Position numbers and translations under genes: made by a program. This document shows, one piece after another, positions 27,453 to 44,170 of a DNA stretch of 64,000 nt. Below the pieces are notes generated by a model. That model saw only the letters and a program-made list of their open reading frames with translations. It did no database searches and was not told the DNA's origin. The stretch covers positions 124,001-188,000 of the forward strand of contig NZ_JAHBAY010000003.1 in assembly GCF_018499875.1 (NCBI RefSeq). The letters are read 5' to 3'. Each line of letters opens with the position of its first letter. The stretch's first letter is position 1. Source of the stretch: Kineosporia corallincola (lineage in GTDB: Bacteria > Actinomycetota > Actinomycetes > Actinomycetales > Kineosporiaceae).

Positions 27453-28433
27453 CTATGCGTCGAGCATGTCCGGCGTGAGATTGGCGTCCGTCCCCGGAAC
27501 GCCCAGGTCAGCCGCGCGCTTGTCGGCCATCGCCAGGAGCCGGCGGATCCGTCCCGCCACCGCGTCCTTGGTCATCTGCGGCTCGGCCAGCTGACCGAGC
27601 TCCTCCAGGCTGGCCTGCTTGTGGGCCAGGCGCAGCTTGCCGGCGGACTTCAGATGGTCGGGAACGTCCTCGCCGAGAATCTCCAGGGCACGCTCCACCC
27701 GTGACCCGGCGGCCACCGCGGCCCGCGCCGAGCGCCGCAGGTTCGCGTCGTCGAAGTTGGCCAGGCGGTTCGCGGTCGCCCGCACCTCGCGGCGCATGCG
27801 CCGCTCCTCCCAGGCCATCACCGCGTCGTGCGCGCCGAGCCGGGTGAGCAGGGCGCCGATCGTGTCGCCGTCCCGGATCACCACCCGGTCCACACCGCGC
27901 ACCTCGCGGGCCTTCGCCTGGATGCCCAGCCGGCGGGCCGCGCCGACCAGCGCGAGTGCCGCCTCGGGGCCGGGGCAGGTGACCTCCAGTGCGCTGGAAC
28001 GGCCGGGTTCGGTGAGCGAGCCGTGCGCCAGGAACGCACCGCGCCAGGCTGCCTCGGCGTCGCAGGTGGCGCCGGAGACGACCTGCGGCGGCAGCCCGCG
28101 CACCGGCCGGCCGCGGCCGTCGACCAGACCGGTCTGCCGGGCCAGCGACTCGCCGTCACGGATCACCCGGACCACGTACCGGCTGCCGCGGCGCAGGCCG
28201 CCCGGCGCCAGCACGACGATGTCACTGCTGTGCCCGAACACGTCGTTGATGTCTTTACGCAGCCGCCGGGCGGCCGCGGCCGTGTCGAGCTCGGCCTCCA
28301 CGACGATGCGGCCGCCGACGATGTGTAGCCCGCCGGCGAACCGGAGGGTGGCCGATACCTCGGCTTTGCGGCAGCAGGGCTTGGTGACCTGAAGCCGGCT
28401 CAATTCGTCTTTGACCAGTGCCGTCAATGCCAT
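27453..28433 (-). CDS. whiA: DNA-binding protein WhiA
   Basis: A 326-residue protein starting at ATG 28433 ([18 protein letters not shown]), the usual WhiA N-terminus; ten extra codons upstream are not conserved. It has the two LAGLIDADG-type homing-endonuclease-like repeats ([40 protein letters not shown]) and the C-terminal helix-turn-helix [20 protein letters not shown] then IRRLLAMAD. In Streptomyces, WhiA works with WhiB to switch on sporulation septation genes. It is conserved next to yvcK and rapZ in most Gram-positives. Confidence 0.96.
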   Translation of the reverse strand: MALTALVKDELSRLQVTKPCCRKAEVSATLRFAGGLHIVGGRIVVEAELDTAAAARRLRKDINDVFGHSSDIVVLAPGGLRRGSRYVVRVIRDGESLARQTGLVDGRGRPVRGLPPQVVSGATCDAEAAWRGAFLAHGSLTEPGRSSALEVTCPGPEAALALVGAARRLGIQAKAREVRGVDRVVIRDGDTIGALLTRLGAHDAVMAWEERRMRREVRATANRLANFDDANLRRSARAAVAAGSRVERALEILGEDVPDHLKSAGKLRLAHKQASLEELGQLAEPQMTKDAVAGRIRRLLAMADKRAADLGVPGTDANLTPDMLDA

Positions 28434-28493
28434 GAGATGAATCTTGCCACCGCATGCAAGCATGGTTCGTGAACTTGTGAAACCGGCGACCGG

Positions 28494-29471
28494 TCAGCCG
28501 TTCAGCTCGGTCGCCCCACTGAACAGGTCGCGGTAGGCCGCGGCCAGCCGCAGCGGATCGTGCCGTGGGGTGCCGTCGCCGATCGCCACGTCCCGGCTCA
28601 CCACCACGGCGCCCAGCTCGGCCGCCGCCCGTTCCAGAGACGCCGCGTCCTCGATCTGCGAGGGGTCCACCAGCACCGCGTCGACGCGCAGATCGGGGGC
28701 GTGCGCGGCGAGCACCTCCAGGTGATTCTCCGGCGAGAAGCCGTCGGTCTCGCCGGGTTGCTGGCCCAGGTTGAGCGTCAGGCAGATGCGGGCCTGGGTG
28801 CGCGACAGCGCGCGCGAGAGCTCCGGCACCAGCAGGTGCGGCAGCACGCTGGTGTACCAGGACCCCGGACCGAGCACGGCCCAGTCGGCGTCGCGCACGG
28901 CGGCGAGGACCTCCGGCCGGGCCGGCGGGTCGTTGGGACTCAGCTGCACACCGATCACCCGGCCCGGCGTGGTGGCCACCGCCACCTGCCCCCGCACCGT
29001 GGTGAGACCGGCCGGATCGTCCGGGTCGATACCGAGCACCGTGGCCTCGATGTCGAGGGGTACCGCGGCCATCGGCAGCACCCGGCCGCGTGCGCCGAGC
29101 AACCGGGCCACCCAGTCCAGCCCGCTGACCGGGTCGTCGAGCAGTTCCCACAGCGTGAGGATCAGCAGGTTGCCGGCCGCGTGGTCGTGCAGTGCCCCGG
29201 CACTGGCGAACCGGTGCTGGAGCACGTCGCGCCACAGCAGGCCCCACTCGCTGTCGTCGCACAGGGCGGACAGCGCCATCCGCAGATCACCGGGCGGCAG
29301 CACGCCGAACTCCCGGCGCAGCCGACCGGAGGAACCGCCGTCGTCGGCCACCGTGACCACGGCCGTGAGCCGGTCGGTGAGATGCCGCAGGGCGGACAGC
29401 GAGGCCGCCAGACCGTGACCGCCGCCGAGCGCGACGACGTTGGGCCCACGACCGGACGAGCTCGGGGTCAC
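28494..29471 (-). CDS. YvcK/CofD-like gluconeogenesis factor (UPF0052)
   Basis: A 325-residue protein. GTG 29471 overlaps the rapZ stop (GTGA). It has the YvcK signature: [74 protein letters not shown]. Family members bind UDP-sugars and link carbon supply to cell-wall synthesis. No kinase or transferase activity can be assigned from sequence. It sits between rapZ and whiA, its standard place. Confidence 0.93.
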   Translation of the reverse strand: MTPSSSGRGPNVVALGGGHGLAASLSALRHLTDRLTAVVTVADDGGSSGRLRREFGVLPPGDLRMALSALCDDSEWGLLWRDVLQHRFASAGALHDHAAGNLLILTLWELLDDPVSGLDWVARLLGARGRVLPMAAVPLDIEATVLGIDPDDPAGLTTVRGQVAVATTPGRVIGVQLSPNDPPARPEVLAAVRDADWAVLGPGSWYTSVLPHLLVPELSRALSRTQARICLTLNLGQQPGETDGFSPENHLEVLAAHAPDLRVDAVLVDPSQIEDAASLERAAAELGAVVVSRDVAIGDGTPRHDPLRLAAAYRDLFSGATELNG

Positions 29472-30463
29472 TCGCGCCCCACATCACGGTGCACGGCGGT
29501 GACGGCGACCCCGGCCCCTTCCAGGCGCTGGGCCAGGACCTCGGTGATGGCGACGGACCGGTGCTTGCCCCCGGTGCAGCCGATGGCGATGGTGGCGTAG
29601 CGCTTGTTCTCCCGCACGTACCCGGCGAGCACCGGCTGGAGGGCGAGGGCGTAGCGGTCGATGAACTCGGCGGCGCCCTCCTGCCCGAGCACGTAGTCGG
29701 CCACCTCGGCGTCCATGCCGTTGTGGGCACGCAGCTCGGGCACCCAGAACGGGTTGGGCAGGAAGCGCACGTCGGCGACCTGGTCGGCGTCGAGCGGCAG
29801 GCCGTACTTGAAACCGAACGACATCAGCAGGATCCGGATGGACGGGTCGCCGGCGTCGCCGAACAGCGCGATGATCTTGCTGGCCAGCTCGTGCACGTTC
29901 AGACGCGAGGTGTCGACCAGGGTGTCGGCGTTGCCGCGCAGCTCACCCATCACCTTGCGCTCGGCGCGGATGCCGTCGAGTGGCGCACCGTCGCCCTGGA
30001 GCGGATGCGGGCGGCGCACCGACTCGAAGCGGCGCACCAGGGTCTCGTTGGTGGCGTCGAGGAAGAGCAACCGGGTGCGGATACCGCTGCGCTCGGCGGT
30101 TGAGACGGCGTCGGCCAGGGCGCTGAAGAACGAGCGGCCCCGCACGTCGACGGCGACGGCGATGCGCCGCACCCGGGGCTCGGCCGTGGCGGCGAGCACC
30201 GCCAGCTCGGCGATCAGCTGGGGCGGCAGGTTGTCGACGACGTACCAGCCTAGGTCTTCGAGAGCCTTCGCGGCGGTGCTCCGCCCCGCACCGGACATGC
30301 CAGTGATGATCAGCAGCTCGGACATGGCTGCCGTGCCGGTCTCGGCGGGGGTGCCGTCCGGCTGGGTGGCGGGTGCGAGGGTCGCCGACGCCACGGTCTC
30401 CGCGACGGCGGGCACCGCGGACTCCGACGCCGTCGGCTCGGACGCCTCCGGGATGGTGGTCAC
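29468..30463 (-). CDS. rapZ: RNase adapter RapZ family protein (nucleotide-binding)
   Basis: About 331 residues if begun at GTG 30463, which has GGAGAG four bases upstream; ATG 30475 and ATG 30325 are alternatives, the last giving a 285-residue core. The first 50 residues are Ala/Thr/Pro-rich and not conserved. The core has a Walker [34 protein letters not shown], a Walker-B-like [13 protein letters not shown], and a C-terminal RapZ domain: [48 protein letters not shown]. In E. coli RapZ directs RNase E to GlmZ RNA. In actinobacteria the role is not established. Confidence 0.93.
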   Translation of the reverse strand: MTTIPEASEPTASESAVPAVAETVASATLAPATQPDGTPAETGTAAMSELLIITGMSGAGRSTAAKALEDLGWYVVDNLPPQLIAELAVLAATAEPRVRRIAVAVDVRGRSFFSALADAVSTAERSGIRTRLLFLDATNETLVRRFESVRRPHPLQGDGAPLDGIRAERKVMGELRGNADTLVDTSRLNVHELASKIIALFGDAGDPSIRILLMSFGFKYGLPLDADQVADVRFLPNPFWVPELRAHNGMDAEVADYVLGQEGAAEFIDRYALALQPVLAGYVRENKRYATIAIGCTGGKHRSVAITEVLAQRLEGAGVAVTAVHRDVGRE

Positions 30464-30657
30464 CTTGCTCTCCATACCTGTCGGATGTCTTGCTCGTCAG
30501 CCCGGCTGTTTCGGGTGGTCGGGGCGGATCGGCGGGAGCTGGTCATTATGGCGTTCCTCCGGCCCTGCCGCGTTCGGCATCGAACACGACCAGGCTTAGC
30601 CGATCACGCGGCGGCCGGGAACCGGCTGATCGGGCTCTGATCAAGATCACGTACGGG

Positions 30658-32703
30658 TCAGTCGAGCAGTTCCCCGGTCGCCATGTCCACCGCCACCGGG
30701 GCCGTCTGCCGCGAGGGCTCGCTCTGCTCGCCGGTGGCCTCGGGGTTCAGCGTGGTGACCACGGCCTGGGCCACCTTCGGCCCCACTCCCTGCACCGAGG
30801 CGATCGCCTCCACCGAGGCGGCCCGGAGTTTCTTCACCGAGCCGAAGTGCGCCAGCAGCGCCTTCTTCCGGGCGGGTCCCAAACCGGGGACGGCGTCCAG
30901 CTCGCTCACCGTCATCGCGGTGCTGCGGCGCTGCCGATGGTGGGTGATCGCGAACCGGTGGGCCTCGTCCCGCACCCGCTGGAGGAGGTACAGCCCCTCA
31001 CTGGAGCGGGGCAGGATCACCGGCTGGTCGTCGTCGGGGACCCAGACCTCCTCGAGCCGTTTGGCCAGGCCGCAGAGGGCGACGTCCTGGATACCGAGCT
31101 CGGCCATGGCTGCCCGCGCCGCGGCCACCTGGGGCGCGCCACCGTCGACCACGACCAGGTTGGGCGCGTAGGCGAACTTCTTCGGCCGGCCGGTGTCCGG
31201 GTCGATGCCCGCGGGCACCCCGTCCTCCTCCAGTGACGGCGCCTGGTCGAGGATCTCGCCGGTGGCCGGGTCGGCGCCGGCCTCCCGGGCCTCGTCGGCC
31301 TTCTCGCTGAGGTAACGGCGGAACCGGCGGCTGATCACCTCACGGATGGACGCCACGTCGTCCGAGCTGCCCTCGGCGAGACTCTTGATCGTGAACTTGC
31401 GGTACTCGGACTTCTTGGCCAGGCCGTCTTCGAACACGACCATCGAGGCGACCACGTTGGAGCCCTGGATGTGGGAGATGTCGTAACACTCGATGCGCAG
31501 CGGCGCCTCGGGCAGGCCAAGCGCCTCCTGGATCTCCTGGAGCGCCTTGGAACGGGTGGTCAGGTCACCGGCCCGGCGGGTCTTGTGCAGGGTGAGGGCC
31601 TGACCGGCGTTGCGGGCCACGGTCTCCATCAGGGTGCGCTTGTCGCCACGCTGCGGCACCCGCACCTCGACCCGGGAGCCCCGCAGCCCGGTCAGCCAGG
31701 TCTCCACCTCGGCCAGGTCCGGCGGCTCGTGCGGCACCAGCACCTCACGCGGCACGGCCTCGCCGTTCACCTCGCCGTAGACCTGCTGGAGCAGATGCTC
31801 GACCAGGTCGGCGGTGGTCACGTCCTCGACCTTCTCGACCACCCAGCCCCGCTGGCCGCGGATCCGCCCGTCACGCACGTGGAAGACCTGCACAGCGGCC
31901 TCCAGCTCGTCGTCGGCGAGCGCGAACACGTCGGCGTCGGTGCCGTCGGACAGCACCACCGCGTTCTTCTCCATCGCCCGGGACAGCGCCTGGATGTCGT
32001 CGCGCAGCCGTGCCGCCTGCTCGAACCGTAGGTCGTGCGAGGCCTGGAGCATGTCGCGCTCGAGCCGTTTCACGTAGCGCTCGGTCTTGCCGCCCATGAA
32101 GTCGCAGAAGTCGTCGGCCAGGCGCCGGTGCTCGTCGGGCGTGACCTTGCCGACGCAGGGCGCCGAGCACTTGTCGATGTAGCCGAGCAGGCAGGGCCGG
32201 CCGATCTGCCCGGCCCGTTTGAACACCCCGTTGCTGCACGTGCGCACCGGGAACACGCGCAGGAGCAGGTCTACCGTCTCGCGGATCGCCCAGGCGTGGG
32301 CGTAGGGCCCGAAGTAGCGCGTGCCCTTGCGTTTCGCCCCGCGCATCACCTGCACCCGGGGGAACTCGTCGCCCATGGTGACGGCGAGATAGGGGTAGGA
32401 CTTGTCGTCGCGGTACTTCACGTTGAACCGCGGGTCGTACTCCTTGATCCAGGAGTACTCCAGCTGAAGTGCCTCGACCTCGGTGTTCACCGTGGTCCAC
32501 TCCACCGAGGTGGCGGTGAACACCATGGTCTGGGTGCGCTGGTGCAGGTTGGCGGGATCGGCGAAGTACGAGTTCAGCCGCTGGCGCAGGCTCTTCGCCT
32601 TGCCGACGTAGATGACCCGACCGGAGGCGTCACGGAACCGGTAGACACCCGGTTGCTCGGGAATGGTTCCGACGGCGGGTCGGTACGTCGATGGATCAGC
32701 CAC
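30658..32703 (-). CDS. uvrC: Excinuclease ABC subunit C
   Basis: A 681-residue protein starting at GTG 32703 ([20 protein letters not shown]). Domains in order are: GIY-YIG nuclease ([20 protein letters not shown]; residues 15-95), a cysteine-bearing linker ([20 protein letters not shown]), the UVR motif ([20 protein letters not shown]), the RNase H-like 5' nuclease ([37 protein letters not shown]), and C-terminal helix-hairpin-helix ([20 protein letters not shown]). It makes both incisions around a UvrAB-bound lesion. A PafBC-type promoter overlaps the start region. Confidence 0.97.
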   Translation of the reverse strand: MADPSTYRPAVGTIPEQPGVYRFRDASGRVIYVGKAKSLRQRLNSYFADPANLHQRTQTMVFTATSVEWTTVNTEVEALQLEYSWIKEYDPRFNVKYRDDKSYPYLAVTMGDEFPRVQVMRGAKRKGTRYFGPYAHAWAIRETVDLLLRVFPVRTCSNGVFKRAGQIGRPCLLGYIDKCSAPCVGKVTPDEHRRLADDFCDFMGGKTERYVKRLERDMLQASHDLRFEQAARLRDDIQALSRAMEKNAVVLSDGTDADVFALADDELEAAVQVFHVRDGRIRGQRGWVVEKVEDVTTADLVEHLLQQVYGEVNGEAVPREVLVPHEPPDLAEVETWLTGLRGSRVEVRVPQRGDKRTLMETVARNAGQALTLHKTRRAGDLTTRSKALQEIQEALGLPEAPLRIECYDISHIQGSNVVASMVVFEDGLAKKSEYRKFTIKSLAEGSSDDVASIREVISRRFRRYLSEKADEAREAGADPATGEILDQAPSLEEDGVPAGIDPDTGRPKKFAYAPNLVVVDGGAPQVAAARAAMAELGIQDVALCGLAKRLEEVWVPDDDQPVILPRSSEGLYLLQRVRDEAHRFAITHHRQRRSTAMTVSELDAVPGLGPARKKALLAHFGSVKKLRAASVEAIASVQGVGPKVAQAVVTTLNPEATGEQSEPSRQTAPVAVDMATGELLD

Positions 32704-32707
32704 ACAT

Positions 32708-32730
32708 CAACCCTAAGCGCCCCCACCGAC
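32708..32730 (-). promoter_or_regulatory. PafBC/RecA-independent DNA-damage promoter of uvrC
   Basis: Read on the minus strand: CTGTCGGTG (32730-32722), 8 bases, TAGGGT (32713-32708). This fits the actinobacterial RecA-NDp consensus tTGTCRGTG-N8-TANNNT in all defined positions except the first. The -10 hexamer ends four bases before the GTG start, so the transcript would be leaderless or nearly so. Identical 9-mers stand before uvrA and uvrB. Confidence 0.8.
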
Positions 32731-32833
32731 AGTTCTGGCCCATGGTGCCGGGATCCCCGGTTCCGGCCCGCACCTCCAGGCTCGGCACTACTGTCGTCAA
32801 GATCATTTTCAGCATGTCTACTGCGGGGTGGGT

Positions 32834-33490
32834 ATGTCACAGCGGGCGGACGGGGCGGGGCGACTCTGGGGCGAGAGGTCTCAGGGGGTATGGACCGTGC
32901 TGGGCGGCATGGTGGCCGTCGGCACCGCGGTGGTGACCGGCCTGGGATTCCTCATGGGCACCTTCTCCGGGCCGGGCGGAGGGCGCGACGGCGGGCCGGA
33001 CGGCGCCGGAACCAGCAGCGTCACCGGCACGCCCACGGCCGCCGGGGTCACCCGGCCGGCCGGGACAGCCACCGGAGTCACCTCCACGACCGGCGCCACC
33101 GGCCCCCGGCCTCTGCTGGACGCCCAGGTGACGCTGCCCTACGGCACCGGCGCGGACCTGGACGGCGCGACGGCCGAGGTGGAGCCGGCCCCCGGGCCGC
33201 TCGGTGACCTCGACATCAGGTACGGCGACGCCTTCGACCTGAAAGTGAGCAGGGCCCTGATCTTCGACGACTCCGGCCCCGCGGACGGCGCGTACGACCG
33301 GTGCCTCGCGGTCACCCGGGCCGACACCGACGGCCGGCCCGGTGCCGGCGTCTACGGCCCCGGACCGCAGTACTGCTTCCTCACCGACCGGCAGAACCTG
33401 GCCTGGGTCAGGCTGGACAGCAGGTCCGGAACGTCCACCGAGGACTCGGTTCTCGTGCTGGAGGCCAAGGTCTGGGCGACCGCGCCCTGA
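32834..33490 (+). CDS. Membrane-anchored secreted protein of unknown function, paralogue of the gene at 49.5 kb
   Basis: A 218-residue protein. ATG 32834 with GGGG five to nine bases upstream is preferred over GTG 32828. A single hydrophobic segment (VWTVLGGMVAVGTAVVTGLG then FLMGTF; residues 20-45) follows a short basic/polar N-terminus. A Gly/Thr/Ala-rich spacer leads to an extracellular domain of about 120 residues ending with YDRCLAVTRADTD, GPQYCFLTDRQNLAWVRLD and VLVLEAKVW. The same pattern (two cysteines, then AWLRV and a closing VTVWD) occurs in the protein at 49488-50246, so the two are paralogues. No function is recognised. Confidence 0.65.
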   Translation: MSQRADGAGRLWGERSQGVWTVLGGMVAVGTAVVTGLGFLMGTFSGPGGGRDGGPDGAGTSSVTGTPTAAGVTRPAGTATGVTSTTGATGPRPLLDAQVTLPYGTGADLDGATAEVEPAPGPLGDLDIRYGDAFDLKVSRALIFDDSGPADGAYDRCLAVTRADTDGRPGAGVYGPGPQYCFLTDRQNLAWVRLDSRSGTSTEDSVLVLEAKVWATAP

Positions 33491-33560
33491 AACTGTCGTA
33501 CCCCCCTGGCAGCCTCTGATCATGGCGAGACGGGCCGAGCTCGACCACGGGGAGACCACG

Positions 33561-34829
33561 ATGACAGCCACCGCACCGCAGACCGCCACCGCACCGCAGA
33601 CCGGCACCGCCCTCCCCCGCGCCTACCTGCTGTGGGTGAGCGGGGCCGTCGTCTCGATCCTCGGCAACGGGGTGCTCTACTTCGCGCTCGGCTGGACCGC
33701 CACGGGGCACAGCGGGGCCACGGCCGGGCTGGTACTCACGGCGGTCAACGTCCCGCGCGCCCTTTTCCTTCTGCTCGGCGGCGTGCTGGGCGACCGGATC
33801 GGCGCCCGACTGGTGATGATCACCTGCGACGCCACGATGATCGCGCTGTGCCTGCTCTTCGCTCTGGTGCTGCACCTGTCGGGCCCCCAGGTCTGGCTCC
33901 TGCTGGCCACCGGTCTGGCGCTCGGCCTGGTGGACGCGTTCTATCTGCCGGCTTCGGGCAGCATGCCGCGTCTGCTGGTGCAGCCGGCGCACCTGCCACG
34001 GGCCCTCGGGCTGCGGCAGGCCGGCGGGCAGGTGGCCAACCTCGTGGCGGGCCCGGTCGGTGGCCTGCTGGTGGTGTCGGTCGGGCTCGCGGGAGTGCTT
34101 CTGCTGGACGCTCTCTCGTTCGCCGTGGTCCTCGTCGTGCTGCTCCTGATCAGGCCCACCGGCGGCGGCGTCCCAGCCGGTGGCAGCCTCGCCGCGGCGG
34201 CTCTCGACGGGCTGCGCCTCAGCCTGACCGACCCGGTGCTACGTACCGTTCTGCTGCTGACCGGTGCGTTCGGCGGGCTCGTGCTGCCCGCGTTCTCCAT
34301 CCTGATGCCGATGCTGGCCCACACCCACGGGTGGAACGCCCGTGGGGCCGGTCTGGTGGCCGGGGCCAACGCTCTGGGCATGATCGCGGTGACCCTGGCC
34401 ATCGCGAGACGGGGAGCCCTCGAACGGGCCGGTCTCGCGGCGGTGTGGGGCACGGTGGTCGCGGCGGCGGGCCTGGCGCTGGTGGCTCTGTCCGGCGGTC
34501 CGGTTCTTCCGTCCGCGGATTTCACGCTGCTCGCGCACGGGCTCCTCCCGGCCGCGCTGGGTGCCCTGGTGTGCGGCGCGGGCACCGGGCTCTTCGCCGG
34601 TCATGCCTCACCCACCGTGCTGAGCGCGACCCCCGGCACGCACCTGGCCCGGGTGCAGGCCGTGCTCGTGCTCACCCAGACGGTGACGCTGCTGGTCACC
34701 AACAACCTCCTCGGTGGCCTGGCCGACCTGACCGGAGCGGTGACCAGCACCCTGATCCCGGCCGGCCTGCTGCTGATCGCCGGTCTGCTGGCGCTGGGGT
34801 CGCCCGGGTTCAGGCAGGTGCGGTCGTGA
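33561..34829 (+). CDS. Major facilitator superfamily transporter (EntS-like, MFS_3)
   Basis: A 422-residue protein with about 12 hydrophobic segments. ATG 33561 is chosen for GGGGAGA six bases upstream; ATG 33522 lacks one. The first loop motif reads LGGVLGDRIGARLVMITCDA, the MFS motif A form, and FYLPASGSMPRLLVQPAHLP with RALGLRQAGGQVANLVAGPV is typical of MFS_3 exporters. These usually export drugs, siderophores or other small molecules. No cognate biosynthetic gene lies next to it. It is convergent with the phosphotransferase gene, with only 8 bases between stops. Confidence 0.85.
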   Translation: MTATAPQTATAPQTGTALPRAYLLWVSGAVVSILGNGVLYFALGWTATGHSGATAGLVLTAVNVPRALFLLLGGVLGDRIGARLVMITCDATMIALCLLFALVLHLSGPQVWLLLATGLALGLVDAFYLPASGSMPRLLVQPAHLPRALGLRQAGGQVANLVAGPVGGLLVVSVGLAGVLLLDALSFAVVLVVLLLIRPTGGGVPAGGSLAAAALDGLRLSLTDPVLRTVLLLTGAFGGLVLPAFSILMPMLAHTHGWNARGAGLVAGANALGMIAVTLAIARRGALERAGLAAVWGTVVAAAGLALVALSGGPVLPSADFTLLAHGLLPAALGALVCGAGTGLFAGHASPTVLSATPGTHLARVQAVLVLTQTVTLLVTNNLLGGLADLTGAVTSTLIPAGLLLIAGLLALGSPGFRQVRS

Positions 34830-34837
34830 GGGTGGTG

Positions 34838-35782
34838 TCACGCACCGGCCCGCTCCAGCCGCTGCCTCAACCAGGCCAGCGCGGCCACGCCCTGCTCCGC
34901 CTGGAACTCCCGCAGCCCGGTCAGGTTCTTCGGCGCCGGCAGGGTGGAGTGAAACAGGAAGTAGCCGGTCAGGGCGGCGAGCACGGCGTCCACGTCGTCA
35001 CGGGCAGCAGACCGCGCGGGCCCGAACTCGGCCCACAGCGTCTCCGGGTCGAGCCCGCCGGCCGGCCGGGCGGCGGCCAGCACGCTGGGCATCATGAACA
35101 ACACGTCGCACCACGCCGCCCCCACGGCCGCGTGCGGCCAGTCCACCAGCACGACCTCCCCGGCCGGGGTGAGCAGCAGGTTGTCGGCTCGCAGGTCGGC
35201 GTGCAGCAGCGTGTCGCCGCGAGCGGCCTCGGGCCAGCGGGCCTCCAGAGCCGTCAGCCGGTCCAGCTCGGTGACCGGCCAGGGCCCGAACCGGTCCAGC
35301 CGCGAGGGGTCGGCGGCGAAGGCGTTCCAGCCGGTGAAGTCGTCCTTCATCGTCTCCTGGAGCGGTGGGGCCTGCGGCGGTGCCGGGGTCAGCGCCGGGG
35401 CCAGGCGCTCAAGCCCGGTCAGCACCTGACGCAGCTGGTCCGTCCGCCAGGGCAGCGCGGGCTGCGTCCCCTCCACGTCCTCGATCACCAGCACCACCCA
35501 GTCGCCGTCGTCGAGCAGGTGCAGCAGCCGCGGGGCCGGCACCGGCTCGGGCAGATAGCCCAGCACGGCGGCCTCACGCCGGTGCATGCCCGGGGAGACC
35601 GGGTTGCGCCCGGCGCTCACCGCCTTGACGAACACCCGCCGGCCGTCCGCCAGCGCCAGCCGGGAGGCGACTCCCGGCGAGAATCCGCCGGGCTGCGACC
35701 GCTCGGCCACCACCGGTGCCCCGAGCCGGGCCACGACCTGATCACGTGCGGTGGTGGGCACGTCCTGCCAGAGCAATCTCAT
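34838..35782 (-). CDS. APH-family phosphotransferase (aminoglycoside phosphotransferase-like)
   Basis: A 314-residue kinase-like protein. The nucleotide lobe has [20 protein letters not shown] with the lysine in VFVKAVSAG. The catalytic loop is [20 protein letters not shown] (HxDxxxxN) and the metal-binding aspartate is in [23 protein letters not shown]-type enzymes phosphorylate aminoglycosides, homoserine, choline, maltose and others; nothing in the sequence settles the substrate. Resistance should not be assumed. It is monocistronic. Confidence 0.8.
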   Translation of the reverse strand: MRLLWQDVPTTARDQVVARLGAPVVAERSQPGGFSPGVASRLALADGRRVFVKAVSAGRNPVSPGMHRREAAVLGYLPEPVPAPRLLHLLDDGDWVVLVIEDVEGTQPALPWRTDQLRQVLTGLERLAPALTPAPPQAPPLQETMKDDFTGWNAFAADPSRLDRFGPWPVTELDRLTALEARWPEAARGDTLLHADLRADNLLLTPAGEVVLVDWPHAAVGAAWCDVLFMMPSVLAAARPAGGLDPETLWAEFGPARSAARDDVDAVLAALTGYFLFHSTLPAPKNLTGLREFQAEQGVAALAWLRQRLERAGA

Positions 35783-35963
35783 GCGTCCGGATTGTGGCGC
35801 TCACCGCCCGCGGCCACCTCCGAAGTACCGGTGGAAGAGCCCGGCGCGGGGCGCCGTTACCGGTGTGGAAGGGGCAGGGCGCCCCGCCTCGGCCTCCTCG
35901 TCACTCCCCCGCGGGTCGGCACTTCGGCCCGGCACCTCGTAGACTTTGTGCCCGGCCGAGGTC

Positions 35964-36033
35964 GAGAGGCGCTGCAACGGGCACAGGCCCGCCACGCTCA
36001 CCTGGCTCCGAGCAGCACAAGGGCGCCCCTCTC
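35964..36033 (+). promoter_or_regulatory. Candidate S-adenosylhomocysteine (SAH) riboswitch upstream of metH
   Basis: The RNA begins GAGAGGCGC (35964-35972), which pairs with GCGCCCCTCTC (36023-36033) with a two-base bulge (P1). Directly after the first arm comes GCTGCAACGGGC, matching the conserved SAH-riboswitch segment GCUGCRACGG. CGGGC-ACAG-GCCCG forms P2, followed by CCACGCTC where CCAGGCUC is usual. GCTC (35995-35998) can pair with GAGC before the closing AAGGGCGCC, as the P4 stem requires. It ends 36 bases before the metH start. SAH riboswitches activate SAH-recycling and methionine genes, including metH. The assignment is by eye, with one mismatch in a conserved base. Confidence 0.6.
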
Positions 36034-36069
36034 AGAACGTGTCGAGTCGTGACGGAGTGGGGTTGCAAG

Positions 36070-39705
<3,636 letters not shown>

Positions 39706-39709
39706 GCAG

Positions 39710-39743
39710 ACCGGTGGGGAGCCCGCATCGGCTCCCCACCGGT
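39710..39743. terminator. Bidirectional hairpin after metH
   Basis: ACCGGTGGGGAGCC (39710-39723) pairs perfectly with 39730-39743 across a six-base loop. It lies between the convergent metH and methyltransferase reading frames. Confidence 0.85.
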
Positions 39744-39757
39744 CCCGCGGCCCGGCC

Positions 39758-40603
39758 TCAGCCGCGTGACGGCAGTGCGCCGCCCACCTCGTCGTCCTGG
39801 ACCGGGATCGACGGTGCCGTCGCAAACGCCACGATGCGCTGGAGGGCGTCCCAGTTGCGCAGGGCAACGCGTCCCTCGTCCCGGAGAGAGGCCAGGGCCT
39901 CGTCGCCGTCTGCGGGAGCGCCGACGGCCTCCTCGTACAGGCCCTTCTCCGCATCGCGCCAGGCCGGGCGGCTCTCCACCACGACATCGCGAAAACCCGC
40001 GGCCTCCAGGTCACGCCGCAGGTCGAGCCGGCGGATGCGGTCCGGCACCTCGGGGTCACCGGCCTGTGTGGCCTGCCAGGTGGTGAGGGCGAGGCGACCA
40101 CCGGGGGCCAGGATCCTCCGGAACTCGTTCAGGATGTCGATCGTGTCGGCGAACTGCACCGAGTCGGAGCACAGCAGCCCGTGCACGCTGCGGTCGGCCA
40201 GTCCGGTCTCGGTGAGGGTGCCGACCGTGAACTCCGCCTGGTTCTCGTCGAGACGGCGGCCCGCGGTGACTCGGGCCTGTTCCAGCGCCACCTCGGAGAA
40301 GTCGACGCCGACCAGCCGCGCGTCCGATCGCCGGGCCAGTTCGATGCCGTAACTGCCACGGCCGCAGGCGATGTCGGCCACCGTGCCGCCCTCCGGCACC
40401 TACAGCTGGACGGTGATCTCGTCCAGGGCCTCGTAGGGCACCACCCCGGCCGGGCCGAAGTCTTCGGGGAACCCGAGGTGGCGCGCCAGGATGGCGTCCT
40501 TGGCGGGCGATGCCTGCATGTCGGAGTACCAGCGGTCGTAGTACGCGCTGTCCCGTGTGGAACGGGAAGTCTGGTCACCCTGTTCTGTTCGCACGGCCGA
40601 CAT
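39758..40603 (-). pseudogene. SAM-dependent methyltransferase interrupted by an in-frame TAG codon
   Basis: From ATG 40603 the frame encodes SAYYDRWYSDMQASPAKDAI and continues to DEITVQL, then meets TAG at 40402-40400 (codon 68). The same frame resumes at once with VPEGGTVADIACGRGSYGIE, the SAM-binding motif I of a class I methyltransferase, and runs to 39758 with VGVDFSEVALEQARV, RILAPGGRLALTTWQ and a normal end. No frameshift is needed: one C-to-T change (CAG to TAG) would explain it. A separate start at GTG 40399 would lack the N-terminal helices. It is either a recent pseudogene, a sequencing error or, less likely, a read-through gene. The substrate is unknown. Confidence 0.75.
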
Positions 40604-40791
40604 CGTGCCCCATCCCCGTCGATGGACCCAGGTCGGGTGGGAGGCGACATTTTCGTCAGCCCGATGCCGCGACATCCGAGGCTTCCGGCCCTACCCGCCG
40701 TCGCCGGCGGTTGCGTCCGGAGGCCGGCAAGCGCGCCACCCATCGGTCGCATCAACCGTCCCGGTTCGGGGACGGCCGATGCGACGGTGGA

Positions 40792-43974
<3,183 letters not shown>

Positions 43975-43981
43975 GAGGGCC

Positions 43982-44004
43982 ATGCTAGGTGCCACCACCG
44001 ACAG
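43982..44004 (-). promoter_or_regulatory. PafBC/RecA-independent DNA-damage promoter of uvrA
   Basis: Minus-strand reading: CTGTCGGTG (44004-43996), 8 bases, TAGCAT (43987-43982). It matches the RecA-NDp consensus tTGTCRGTG-N8-TANNNT. Seven bases separate the hexamer from the GTG start at 43974, which is the distance expected for a leaderless transcript. Confidence 0.85.
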
Positions 44005-44170
44005 TCTTCGCGTCGAACGGTCCAGGACCTGTCCGCGAAGCCGGTTGCGCGCGATTCCACGCCCCGCTGCCCGATCTTCCCCATTCCGCCCCCGGCGGCC
44101 CACCCGGCGTAGACCCGCCGGTCACGCCGCGCTGCCGCCGCCCTTCCCGCCCCTGACGGGATGGCAGGGT

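Noticed and set aside
30600-30633. CCGATCA/TGATCGG inverted repeat after uvrC as a terminator
   Set aside because: The stem is only seven pairs with a long loop; too weak to list.
34838-35782. Calling the APH-family gene an aminoglycoside resistance gene
   Set aside because: Only the general kinase motifs are seen; the family has many metabolic substrates and no resistance context is present.
33632-36052. An 806-codon open frame on the plus strand
   Set aside because: It covers the MFS gene out of frame and the complement of the phosphotransferase gene; both of those have clear family matches.
35783-36069. Cobalamin riboswitch upstream of B12-dependent metH
   Set aside because: No B12-box-like GCCACTG...(A/G)...GGGAA arrangement is visible; the leader fits an SAH riboswitch better.
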